Below are positions 18,046 through 26,700 of a DNA stretch of 64,000 bases, piece after piece. A program made the position numbers and the translations under genes. The notes beneath the pieces are model-generated. The model was given only the letters and a program-made list of their open reading frames with translations. It made no database searches and was not told where the DNA came from. Each line of letters begins with the position of its first letter. The first letter of the stretch is position 1. The stretch comes from Rhodococcus opacus B4 (lineage in GTDB: Bacteria; Actinomycetota; Actinomycetes; Mycobacteriales; Mycobacteriaceae), in NCBI RefSeq assembly GCF_000010805.1, contig NC_012522.1, positions 6,634,001-6,698,000 on the forward strand, given 5' to 3'.

Positions 18046-19011
18046 GTGAGCTCTCCCGTCGCCGAGCTGCACATGCACATCGAGGGGTCCCTCGAACCCG
18101 AGCTGATCTTCGCGCTGGCCGAACGGAATTCCGTACAGCTGCCGTACGCGGACCTCGACGATCTCCGCTCGCGTTACCAGTTCACCGATCTGCAGTCGTT
18201 CCTCGACCTGTACTTCGCCAACATGCAGGTGCTGCGGACGGCCCAGGACTTCGCGGACCTCACCCGGGCCTACTTCGCGCGGGCGTCGGCGGGCGGTGTC
18301 GCGCACGTGGAGTTCTTCTTCAACCCGCAGGCCCACGTCAATCGTGGTGTCCCGCTGCACGACGTGCTCGATGGGATCATGGACGCGGTGAGCACCAGCG
18401 AGCGGGAGTTCGGTCTCAGCAGTGCCGCCATCGCCGCGATCCTGCGCGACCGTCCCGTGCACGAGGCGGAGGAAGTGTTCTCGGAGATCATCCGGTTGCA
18501 GACGCCGATCGTCGGGCTCGGACTGGACTCGGCCGAGGTGGGCAATCCGCCGTCGCTGTTCGAGGACGTCTTCGCCCGCGCCCGGTCGGAGGGGCTGCAC
18601 GTGGTCGCCCACGCGGGCGAGGAGGGGCCGCCGGAGTACATCTGGCAGGCACTCGATCTCCTCGGCGCCGAGCGCATCGACCACGGGGTGCGGGCGCTCG
18701 AGGACCCGGCGCTCGTGGCGCGCCTGGTCGACGAGGAGGTGCCGCTGACCGTGTGCCCGCTGTCGAACGTGCGGCTGCGCGTCGTCGACTCGCTGTCCGA
18801 GCACCCACTGCGAACCATGCTGGAGGCCGGTCTGCTCGTCACCGTCAATTCCGACGACCCCGCCTACTTCGGCGGGTACGTCGACGACAACTTCGCGCAA
18901 CTGCGGGACCAGCTCGGCCTCACCGACGCCGAGCGGGACACCCTGGCCCGCAACTCGATCACGGCGTCGTTCGCGAGCGACGCCCGCAAGGCGCAACTGC
19001 TCCGCGGCTGA
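18046..19011 (+). CDS. Adenosine/adenine deaminase family enzyme, adenine-deaminase-like
   Basis: 321 residues of the zinc amidohydrolase fold. Metal and catalytic motifs are HMH (residues 9 and 11), the VVAHAGEEG segment near 188, IDHGVRALED near 212, and NSDDPAYF near 267. The segments FTDLQSFLDLYFANMQVL and VEFFFNPQAHVNRG resemble type-2 adenine deaminases (yeast Aah1) more than adenosine deaminases. This suggests adenine to hypoxanthine in purine salvage (inference). Start GTG 18046. It follows the truncated ligase gene and is convergent with the amidase-like gene (12-base gap). Confidence 0.85.
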   Translation: MSSPVAELHMHIEGSLEPELIFALAERNSVQLPYADLDDLRSRYQFTDLQSFLDLYFANMQVLRTAQDFADLTRAYFARASAGGVAHVEFFFNPQAHVNRGVPLHDVLDGIMDAVSTSEREFGLSSAAIAAILRDRPVHEAEEVFSEIIRLQTPIVGLGLDSAEVGNPPSLFEDVFARARSEGLHVVAHAGEEGPPEYIWQALDLLGAERIDHGVRALEDPALVARLVDEEVPLTVCPLSNVRLRVVDSLSEHPLRTMLEAGLLVTVNSDDPAYFGGYVDDNFAQLRDQLGLTDAERDTLARNSITASFASDARKAQLLRG

Positions 19012-19023
19012 CGGCGCCGGTCG

Positions 19024-20388
19024 TCAGTCGGTCAGGCCCGTGTCGCCGAGGCTCGCGACGACGGCCAGGACGTCGCGGTCGCGGCCGTACGGCCCCACCA
19101 GGCACAGGCCCACGGGACTCCCGTCGTCGGTGCGCAACGGCACGGTCGCGTTGGGCAGCCCGGAGATGCTAGCGAGGCACGTGAGCATTCCGGTGGTGCG
19201 CATCGTGTTCCGGAACCGCCCGCCGCTGGTGTCGCCCTTCCGCTCGGGGGCGACGGACGACGTCGCGGGCAACAGGAGCAGGCTGTCACCCACATACGCG
19301 GTGATCGTCTGCGACGCCTCGGCGAGCATGGTCAGTTTCCGCCCGTACGTCGTTTCCCAGATGCGGCTCGCGTCGGCGAAATTGCGGCCGGGTTCGGTGC
19401 CGAGCGACGACATCGCCTGGCTCACCCAGTCGCCGTGCAGTCGCCACGCCTCGTAGCCCTGCACGTCGACGACGGCGTCGTACCAGTCGGGCAGCCGGCC
19501 GATGTCGGTGTCGGTCCACGTCAGCCGCGGCAGGGAACTCTTCTCCCATGCGGTGAGGGCGCGCCGCACCGCGCCGAGCGCCCCGGCCTCGGCGACGGCG
19601 TTGATGCCGTCCGAGGTGAGGGCGCCGCGGAACGGGGTCTCCGCGGTGAGGGGAAGGAGGGCGCCGGACACCGCGACGAGGGTGTCGAGGTCGCTGCACA
19701 CCCACGCGGGGGTGTCGAACGTGGGGGACAGCGGGAAGAGTCCGTCGGTGGCGACGGCGCCCCGGGACGGCGCGAAGCCGTACAGGCCCTGATATGACGC
19801 CGGGATGCGGACGGACCCGGTGGTGTCGACCCCCAGCCCGATGTCGGCGCCGCCCTGCGCGACGGCACTCGCGGCACCCGACGTCGCGCCGCCGGGCAGG
19901 CGGTCCTCGGCGCGGGGGTTGGGCGGCGTCCCGAACTGCTGATTGACCCCGGAATGCCCGTAACCGAGGTCGTCGGTCTGCGCCAGGCCGACGACGCGGG
20001 CGCCCTGACCGAGCAAGCGTGCCACTACCGCGGCGGTACCGGTCTCGACGGGCGCCTCGGCGAGCCTTCGCCCGCTGCCCGCGCCGATCTGCTGTCCCGC
20101 AACGGCATACAGGTCGGTCACCGCCAGTCGCAGGCCGGTGAGGGGACCGTCGCCGGTCGGGGCGACCAGCGGATCTCCCTGCACCCGCCACGTCGCCTTG
20201 TCGACGGGCGTGAACTCGGACACCGCTGCGCCATCCGGAACGGACAGGCCGTCGGGAAGCGGCGGGACCTCCGGATCGTGCAGGCGTTCCCCGCAGGCGC
20301 CGAGCACTGCGGCACCGAACGCCGCCGCCCCGGAGGCGCCCGCGACGCGAAGGAAGTTGCGACGGTCGAAAGATCGACTGGGGGCCAC
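19024..20388 (-). CDS. Tat-exported lipoprotein of the amidase-signature fold, catalytically degenerate
   Basis: 454 residues. A twin-arginine signal (DRRNFLRVAG, residues 8-17) and lipobox LGAC (Cys32) predict Tat export and lipid anchoring. The amidase-signature fold is clear, but of the Ser-cisSer-Lys triad only the nucleophile Ser192 (DTTGSVRIP) remains. The lysine position in AVTDLYAVAG is Thr91 (codon 20116-20118), and the cis-serine position in PGGATSG is Ala168 (codon 19885-19887). Hydrolysis by the usual mechanism is unlikely; a binding role is possible. The GTG start lies 10 bases after the stop of the lactone-oxidase gene, so the two are probably one operon. Confidence 0.85.
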   Translation of the reverse strand: MAPSRSFDRRNFLRVAGASGAAAFGAAVLGACGERLHDPEVPPLPDGLSVPDGAAVSEFTPVDKATWRVQGDPLVAPTGDGPLTGLRLAVTDLYAVAGQQIGAGSGRRLAEAPVETGTAAVVARLLGQGARVVGLAQTDDLGYGHSGVNQQFGTPPNPRAEDRLPGGATSGAASAVAQGGADIGLGVDTTGSVRIPASYQGLYGFAPSRGAVATDGLFPLSPTFDTPAWVCSDLDTLVAVSGALLPLTAETPFRGALTSDGINAVAEAGALGAVRRALTAWEKSSLPRLTWTDTDIGRLPDWYDAVVDVQGYEAWRLHGDWVSQAMSSLGTEPGRNFADASRIWETTYGRKLTMLAEASQTITAYVGDSLLLLPATSSVAPERKGDTSGGRFRNTMRTTGMLTCLASISGLPNATVPLRTDDGSPVGLCLVGPYGRDRDVLAVVASLGDTGLTD

Positions 20389-20398
20389 CTATCCCACG

Positions 20399-21715
20399 TT
20401 AGCCACCGAGGACGGTCCGGAGGTACGCGTTGCCGAACATTCGCTCGGGATCGTACTTGTCGCGGACGGCGAGGAACTCGTCGAAGTTCGGATACGCCGG
20501 CCGCAGGTCCTCGGCGGTGCGGCCGTGCAACTTGCCCCAGTGCGGCCGCCCGCCCACCTCCCGGGCGATGGCCTCGACCGCGGAGAAGTACGGTTCGTGG
20601 TCGCGGCGGTGATACTGGTGCACCGCGATGTACGCCGTGTCCCGCCCGTTCGCCGTCGACAGCCACACGTCGTCACCCGCGGCGAACCGGACCTCGACGG
20701 GGAACGCGACCGTGAAATCGGATTTCTCCACCCACGAGTCGATCGCCGCGAGCGTGTCCGGAAGTGCCTCGGTGGGCACCGCGTACTCCATCTCGCGGAA
20801 CTTGACCCGGCGCTCCGACGCGAAGACGCGGTAGCTGCGGTCGGTGAACTCGCGCGCGCTCAGCATGCGCGACGAGAGCCGGTTGATCTTCGGAATCGTG
20901 GACGGCGCAAGGCTCGCCACTCTGTTGATGCCCTCGAACAGGACGTTGGACAGCAGTTCGTCGTCGACGTAGGAGCGGACCGGATGGAGGGGAGAGGTCG
21001 GGGTGTCGCCGGGTAACCGGGTGTTGCGCTTCGTCAGCACGCGGCGGGTGTGGGGGAACCAGTAGAACTCGAAGTGGTCGACCGTGGCGCGGTCGTGGTC
21101 GAGACGGTCGAGGGTGGCGTCGAGTGATTCCGGCTTCTCGACGGCGTGCATCACGTAGTTCGGCACGCACTGGATCGTGACCTTCGAGATGATGCCGACC
21201 GCGCCGAGGCCCAGGCGTGCCGCCTCGAACAGTTCGGGGTTCTCGGTGGGGGAGCAGTCGGCCACCGAGCCGTCCGCCAGCACCACCTGCAGGGCGCGGA
21301 CCTGGGTGGCGAGACCTCCGAAACGTGCTCCGGTGCCGTGTGTTCCGGTGGACAGCGCGCCCGCGACGGACTGTACGTCGATGTCGCCCAGGTTGATCAG
21401 GGCCAGTCCGCGGTGCCAGAGTTGCTCGCTCAGGTCGTGCAGTCGCGTGCCGGCGAGGACGGTGACGAGGGCGCCCGCCGGTTCGTCGAGGGTGACGGAT
21501 TCGATGCCGGTGAGCGCGTCGAGGCTGACCAGGATGCCGTCGGTGACGGCGACCCCGGTGAAGGAGTGGCCCGACCCCACGGCTTTGACCCGCTGTCCCT
21601 GCCGCGCGGCACCGCTGACGAGTGCGCAGAGGTCCTCCACCGAACGTGGGGTAGCCAACCGCAGCGGGTTCGCCGTCTCGGTGCCCGCCCAGTTGCGCCA
21701 TGTGTCCTGTGCCAT
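20399..21715 (-). CDS. FAD-linked sugar-1,4-lactone oxidase/dehydrogenase (L-gulonolactone / D-arabinonolactone type)
   Basis: 438 residues, close to the mycobacterial gulonolactone dehydrogenase Rv1771. The FAD-binding domain has VKAVGSGHSFTGVAVTDG (about residues 43-60) and GALSTGTHGTG (about 118-128). The aldonolactone-oxidase domain ends with GRPHWGKLHG and KYDPERMFGNAYL, both family hallmarks. Start ATG 21715; a CATGAT -10 element lies 6 bases ahead, so the transcript is probably leaderless. An 18-base palindrome (21730-21747) sits just upstream and is probably the operator of the divergent TetR. Confidence 0.88.
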   Translation of the reverse strand: MAQDTWRNWAGTETANPLRLATPRSVEDLCALVSGAARQGQRVKAVGSGHSFTGVAVTDGILVSLDALTGIESVTLDEPAGALVTVLAGTRLHDLSEQLWHRGLALINLGDIDVQSVAGALSTGTHGTGARFGGLATQVRALQVVLADGSVADCSPTENPELFEAARLGLGAVGIISKVTIQCVPNYVMHAVEKPESLDATLDRLDHDRATVDHFEFYWFPHTRRVLTKRNTRLPGDTPTSPLHPVRSYVDDELLSNVLFEGINRVASLAPSTIPKINRLSSRMLSAREFTDRSYRVFASERRVKFREMEYAVPTEALPDTLAAIDSWVEKSDFTVAFPVEVRFAAGDDVWLSTANGRDTAYIAVHQYHRRDHEPYFSAVEAIAREVGGRPHWGKLHGRTAEDLRPAYPNFDEFLAVRDKYDPERMFGNAYLRTVLGG

Positions 21716-21729
21716 TCGCCCATCATGAA

Positions 21730-21747
21730 CCTGGACGCTCGTCCAGG
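21730..21747. promoter_or_regulatory. TetR operator, site 1
   Basis: CCTGGACGCTCGTCCAGG has perfect 8-base arms around CT. It lies between the divergent lactone-oxidase and tetR genes, immediately upstream of the oxidase -10 element, where bound repressor would block RNA polymerase. Its core TGGAC-N3-CGTCCA recurs on the other side of tetR (22479-22492). Confidence 0.65.
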
Positions 21748-21816
21748 CAAATACCGGGTTGGTCGGGCGTCCGTGTTGGTCGCGGGGGAGGCTGTCGCAG
21801 GTTCTACGATCAGAGG

Positions 21817-22461
21817 ATGCTGAACAGGCTTCCTGCGGATGAACGTCGTGCCCAACTCGTCGAGTCGGCGCTGTCCATCGCGGAGCAGCGCGGCGTCGCG
21901 TCGGTCACGGTGCGTGCCGTGGCGGAGGAGGCGGGTGTGTCTCTGGGCGTGGTGCACTACTGCTTCGAGAGCAAGGAAGAGCTCCTCGCCGCGATGGGCG
22001 AGAGTCTGGTTCTCCAGCTCAGCGCGTCGATGCGGCTGGCGTTCGGTCAGGTGCGCCACGCGCCGGACCTGCGCGGCATCGACGGTCTGCGAGAGCTGCT
22101 CCATATCGGGATCAGCGGAATGTGGCCGATCATCGAGGCCACCCCGGACCGCCAGTTGCTGACGTACGAGATCACCGCGCAGGCATTGCGGCACCGGGCG
22201 TCCGGGAGCGAGCGGGCCGGCGACATCGCGGGTCAGCAATACCGGACGATGGACGAGGAGGCGATCGAGTTCCTCTCCGAGTGCGCGCGGATCGCCGGTG
22301 TCGGCTGGGGCACTCCGGTCGAGGCGATCGCGCGGTTCGGGCTGGCCATGCTGGACGGGCTCGTGCTGCGGTGGCTTGTCGACCGGGACAGCGAGGCGAT
22401 GATCGCGGCGCTGGACGAGATGGTGCAGGTGATCACGGCGAAGGCGGTCGAGCAGGCCTGA
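21817..22461 (+). CDS. TetR-family transcriptional regulator
   Basis: 214 residues. The N-terminal helix-turn-helix (residues 8-55) has SVTVRAVAEEAGVSLGVVHY followed by CFESKEELLAAM. The C-terminal ligand domain is variable. ATG 21817 follows TACGAT (21805-21810) by 6 bases, a leaderless arrangement. Palindromes lie before and after the gene, so it probably represses itself, the divergent lactone-oxidase/amidase-like operon and the downstream deaminase gene. The inducer is unknown; a sugar lactone or D-hydroxy amino acid would fit the neighbours. Confidence 0.92.
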   Translation: MLNRLPADERRAQLVESALSIAEQRGVASVTVRAVAEEAGVSLGVVHYCFESKEELLAAMGESLVLQLSASMRLAFGQVRHAPDLRGIDGLRELLHIGISGMWPIIEATPDRQLLTYEITAQALRHRASGSERAGDIAGQQYRTMDEEAIEFLSECARIAGVGWGTPVEAIARFGLAMLDGLVLRWLVDRDSEAMIAALDEMVQVITAKAVEQA

Positions 22462-22478
22462 TCCGGTTACGCCCTATC

Positions 22479-22492
22479 TGGACAATCGTCCA
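22479..22492. promoter_or_regulatory. TetR operator, site 2
   Basis: TGGACAATCGTCCA differs from the core of site 1 (TGGACGCTCGTCCA) at only two central bases. It lies between tetR and the PLP-enzyme gene, 52 bases before the latter's start. An additional half-site, TTGGACGA (22533-22540), adjoins the GTG start. This places the PLP enzyme in the same regulon. Confidence 0.6.
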
Positions 22493-22543
22493 ACTCGATG
22501 GTTGACTGGCGTCGCAGATCGATGCACGACGATTGGACGAACT

Positions 22544-23722
22544 GTGACGCCCACGCTCGACCGTCTCATAGCCTCGACCGCCGAGGTCGATCCGCCGCTG
22601 GCAGCACTCGACCTGACCACGCTGCGCGCCAACGCCGCCGACCTGGTCCGGCGCGCCGGCGGAACCCCGGTCCGGGTCGCCAGCAAATCCGTCCGCTGCC
22701 GTGCGGTACTCCAGGTCGCGCTGGGTGAGGATCTCACCGCAGCCGGGGGCTTCCGCGGGATCATGGCGTACTCGCTCCGCGAGGCGATCTGGCTGGCCCG
22801 GCACGGCGCGCAGGACATTCTCATGGGCTACCCGACCGCCGACCGCGGGGCCCTCGCAGAACTGGCCTCCGAACCCGGACTGCTGAAGCGGATCACCCTG
22901 ATGGTCGACAGCGAAGACCACCTCGACTTCGTGTCGTCCGCCGCCGGCACGACGTCCCTCCGGGCTCGGCTGTGCATCGACGTCGACGCGTCGCTCCGGC
23001 TCGGGCCCGTCCACATCGGGGTCCGCCGTTCCCCGCTCCGCGATCCGTCCGCCGTCGCCGCGCTCGCGAAACGAGCCGCCGCGCGGGGATTCGCCGTCGT
23101 CGGAGTCATGTTCTACGAAGCGCAGATCGCGGGACTGCCCGACTCCGGCCCGCCGATCGGCTGGATGAAGCGGGCGTCCGCCAAGGAACTCGCGACCCGT
23201 CGCAGCGCCGTGGTGAACGCAGTGCAGTCGGAGGTCGGGGCGCTCGAGATCGTCAACAGCGGGGGCACCGGCTCACTCGAGGTGAGCTCTGCCGACCCGG
23301 TCGTGACGGAGGTGACGGCCGGTTCCGGCCTGTACGTCCCGACGCTCTTCGACCGGTACCGCTCGTTCCGCCCGCACCCGTCGCTGTACTTCGCGCTCCC
23401 GGCGGTCCGGCGGCCGGCGCCCGGCATCGCGACGCTGTTCGGCGGCGGCTACATCGCCTCCGGACCCGCCGGGCGCAGCCGCGTGCCCGCACCGATGTGG
23501 CCGACGGGCCTGAAGTTGCTGCGCAACGAGGGCGCCGGCGAGGTGCAGACTCCCGTGACCGGTAGAGCGGCAGCCGATCTCGGCATCGGCGACCGCGTGT
23601 GGTTCCGGCACGCGAAGGCCGGCGAGATGTGTGAGAGGTTCGCCGAGGTGCACCTCGTCGAGTCGGACGGATCCCGCACCGCCGTGCCTACCTACCGCGG
23701 CGAAGGTCAGTGCTTCGGCTGA
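22544..23722 (+). CDS. PLP-dependent D-amino-acid deaminase/aldolase (alanine-racemase fold)
   Basis: 392 residues, related to D-threonine aldolase and D-serine deaminase, which use a PLP barrel of the alanine-racemase type. The PLP lysine is in VRVASKSVRC (about residue 47). The C-terminal beta domain carries GDRVWFRHAKAGEM, with the His and neighbouring metal-binding positions typical of this group. GTG 22544 is preferred; a longer in-frame reading would run through the operator. It probably acts on a D-beta-hydroxy amino acid. The stop overlaps that of the convergent RecB-helicase gene by 16 bases. Confidence 0.85.
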   Translation: MTPTLDRLIASTAEVDPPLAALDLTTLRANAADLVRRAGGTPVRVASKSVRCRAVLQVALGEDLTAAGGFRGIMAYSLREAIWLARHGAQDILMGYPTADRGALAELASEPGLLKRITLMVDSEDHLDFVSSAAGTTSLRARLCIDVDASLRLGPVHIGVRRSPLRDPSAVAALAKRAAARGFAVVGVMFYEAQIAGLPDSGPPIGWMKRASAKELATRRSAVVNAVQSEVGALEIVNSGGTGSLEVSSADPVVTEVTAGSGLYVPTLFDRYRSFRPHPSLYFALPAVRRPAPGIATLFGGGYIASGPAGRSRVPAPMWPTGLKLLRNEGAGEVQTPVTGRAAADLGIGDRVWFRHAKAGEMCERFAEVHLVESDGSRTAVPTYRGEGQCFG

Positions 23723-26700
23723 TCGGTCAGCCGCATGAAGGCGCCCAGCTCGATCAGTCCTTCCGGGGTGCTCGGCATGTACTGGGTCAGTGATTCCGAC
23801 CGGACGATGATGGCCGCCCACTTGCCGCGGGAGACCGCCACGTTCATCCGGTTCCGCGACAGCAGGAACGACATGCCGCGCGGCACGTCCTCGATCGCGG
23901 ACGCGGTCATCGACACGATGGCGACGGCCGCCTCCCGCCCCTGGAACTTGTCGACCGTGCCCACCTCCACCTTGTCGAGGCCGACGGCCGCCAGATCGCG
24001 TTCGATCAACCCGACCTGCGCGTTGTACGGCGCCACCACCAGGATGTCGGACTCGTCGAGTGGGCGGGTGCCCTCGAACTCGCTGGGGTCGGTCCAGCCG
24101 GATCCGAGCAGCTTCGTGATCCGGTTGACCACTTCCCGCGATTCCTCGGGGGATTGGGTGGCGTTGCCCTGGTGGTCGACGACGACGGTGTGGACCCCGG
24201 CGTCGATGCCGTCGAGTCGTCGTGCGGCACTGGCCGATTCCTGCGAACGCAGCTTGCCGTCGTACGACAGCGTCGACACCGGTGCGCACAGGTCCGGGTG
24301 CATCCGCCACGTGCGCTCGAGGAAATAACCCCGGCTCGCGGGCAGGGCCCCGTGGCCCTCGGCGAGCCACCCGAGCGCCGACGCGTCCACCGGTTCCGGG
24401 TGGGTGCCCTGGCTGACCTGGGGGAGCTGCTGGGGGTCGCCGAGCAGGAGGAGATTGCGGGCCGCACCGCCCACCGCGATGGTGTTGGCGAGAGCGAACT
24501 GCCCGGCCTCGTCGATGACCAGCAGGTCGAGGCTGCCGGGGGGAACGCGGTCGGTGTTGGCGAAGTCCCAGGCGGTCCCACCGATCACGCAGCCCGTTCC
24601 CTCGGCCTGGTCGATGAAGCCGGGGTAATCGTTGGAACTGATGTCGGTCCACGTCGCGGCGCGATGCCGCCCGTCCTTCTTCGCGACGAGTTCGGCGGGG
24701 AGACCGGCCTTGACGACGCCGCCGAGCATGTTTTCGATCACCGAATGTGATTGCGCGACCACGCCGATCCGCCAGTGGTGCTGCTCGACCAGTGCCTTGA
24801 TCACCCGCGCCCCGGTGTACGTCTTGCCGGTGCCGGGCGGACCCTGCACCGCGACGTACGAGTCCTCGAGATCGAGCAGGGCCGCGGTGATCGCGCCCGC
24901 GTAGTCCGTGCCGTCGACGGGAGGGAGGGGATTGCCGCTCCGGGTGCGTGGATCGGACCGCCTGAGAATGTCCACGGACGCGCACAGCGGGAGCTCCGGC
25001 AGCGGTGAGCACATGCCGTCCGCGGCCACCGCGATCGCCGATTCGATGCGGTCGGTCGTGATCGGTGGCCCGGGGGTGATCGCCGTCGGAAGTTGACCGT
25101 ACTCTTCGCCGTTCAGAAGTTCCTCGACGATCACCACGTCGCGGCGGCGGCCGTCCTTGCCGACTTCGAGCACGTTGACCGTGCACGTGCCCCGCTGCTG
25201 CGCGTTGTCGCCCGCGACCGCCTCCGGCGCGGGAGTGTCGTACAGCGCGTACATCGTGGTCTTGGGCCCCACCGTGCTCCCGGTCCCGAACCGGCCGGTG
25301 AGCTCGAGACGCCGACGCAGCTTGCGCTGCCGAGGGGTGCTCTTGTGCCAGTTCTCCTCGACGACCGCGGACGACACCACCAGGACGTCCCGGATGTCCG
25401 ACAGTTCGTCGTGCGGCACGACCAGCCGATCGAAGTGCGCCCACCAGAACGGTTTCCGCTCCCGCCGGTGATAGCCGACCGCCGCCGCCATGAGTGCGGC
25501 GGCCTGCTGGTCGTGGCCCCGGTGCTCGCTCGGTCCGTGCCCGGCGAACTCGCGCAACGCCGCCTCCGCGGGCGTGCATTCCTCGGTCACCGGGGTCGGC
25601 CCGTCGCCCGGCGGCCGGAGGGCCACGCCGTGCGATTGCGCCTGCCCGATCAGCCAGTCGCGCAGCCGCAACGTGGAATCGCAGTCGTACTCGTTGTAGT
25701 CGGCTATGCCCTGCAACAGTGCGCGGGCCTCCTCGTCGCGGCCGTTGTCGCGGTGATCGCAGTAGTCCGCGTACGCGACCACCGACGCGGCGGCGTTGGT
25801 GACGTCGCCGTCGCGCGGTTGCTCCGGCATGTACAACGGTTCGAGTTTCTTGATGCTGTAGGACCGTTCGCCGATTCGCAGGCACCCGCGCACCACCGGA
25901 TAGAGGTCGACGAGGACGTTGTCGCGCAGCAGGGTGTCGACGGTCTCCTCACCGACGCCGTGCCGTCCCGCCAGCCGCAGCAGCGCCGACTTCTCGTACG
26001 CGGCGTAGTGGTAGATGTGCATGTTCGGGTACTGCTGACGCCGTGCCGTCACGTAGTCGAGGAAGTCGACGAGTGCCTGCCGCTCCTCCGCGCGGTCGTG
26101 CGCCCAGAACGGCCGGAACACGGCGGCCTCGGCGGGACCCTCGACCACGCCGAAGAGGTATTCGAGACCCCAGTCGGTGGAACCGTTCTCGGCCCACAGC
26201 GGGTCTCCCTCGAAGTCGAAGAAGATGTCGCCGTCGTCCGGTTCCGGCAGCCCACCCAGGGCCTGCGGGGCGTACAGCTGGAACTCGGGGGTGCCCGAGG
26301 ACTCCTGCCGCAACTGCAGGGCAGCCTGGGCGCGCAACGATTCCAGGGTGCGCTCGGGCAGCCCCTCGACGCCGCCCGTGTGCGCGGCGAGCGCGTCGAG
26401 CGTGCCGATGCCGGCCGCGATCAGCCTGCTCCGCTGCGTCGAGCGCATGCCGGCCACCAGCAGGAGGTCGCGGTGCTGCTCGACCTCCGGGGTGCACGTG
26501 TCGCAGCGGCCGCATGCCGTGTACCGGGGGTCGCCCCACTCCGCGACCGACTGCTCGTCGCGGTGCTCGTCGAGAATTCGTTCGAGCGAGGAGCGCCGCG
26601 CGGAGTACACCGGCACGATGTCGCCGAGCGGGTGCGCCGAGTCGCTGTCGTCGCCGAGTAGCAGGTGGACGTCCGGGGACGTCGGAATTCCGTTGCCGGC

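Noticed and set aside
18019-18046. Frameshift explaining the missing lid of the acyl-CoA ligase-like protein
   Set aside because: Only 26 bases separate its stop from the next gene, and no frame beyond encodes lid motifs such as the catalytic lysine block.
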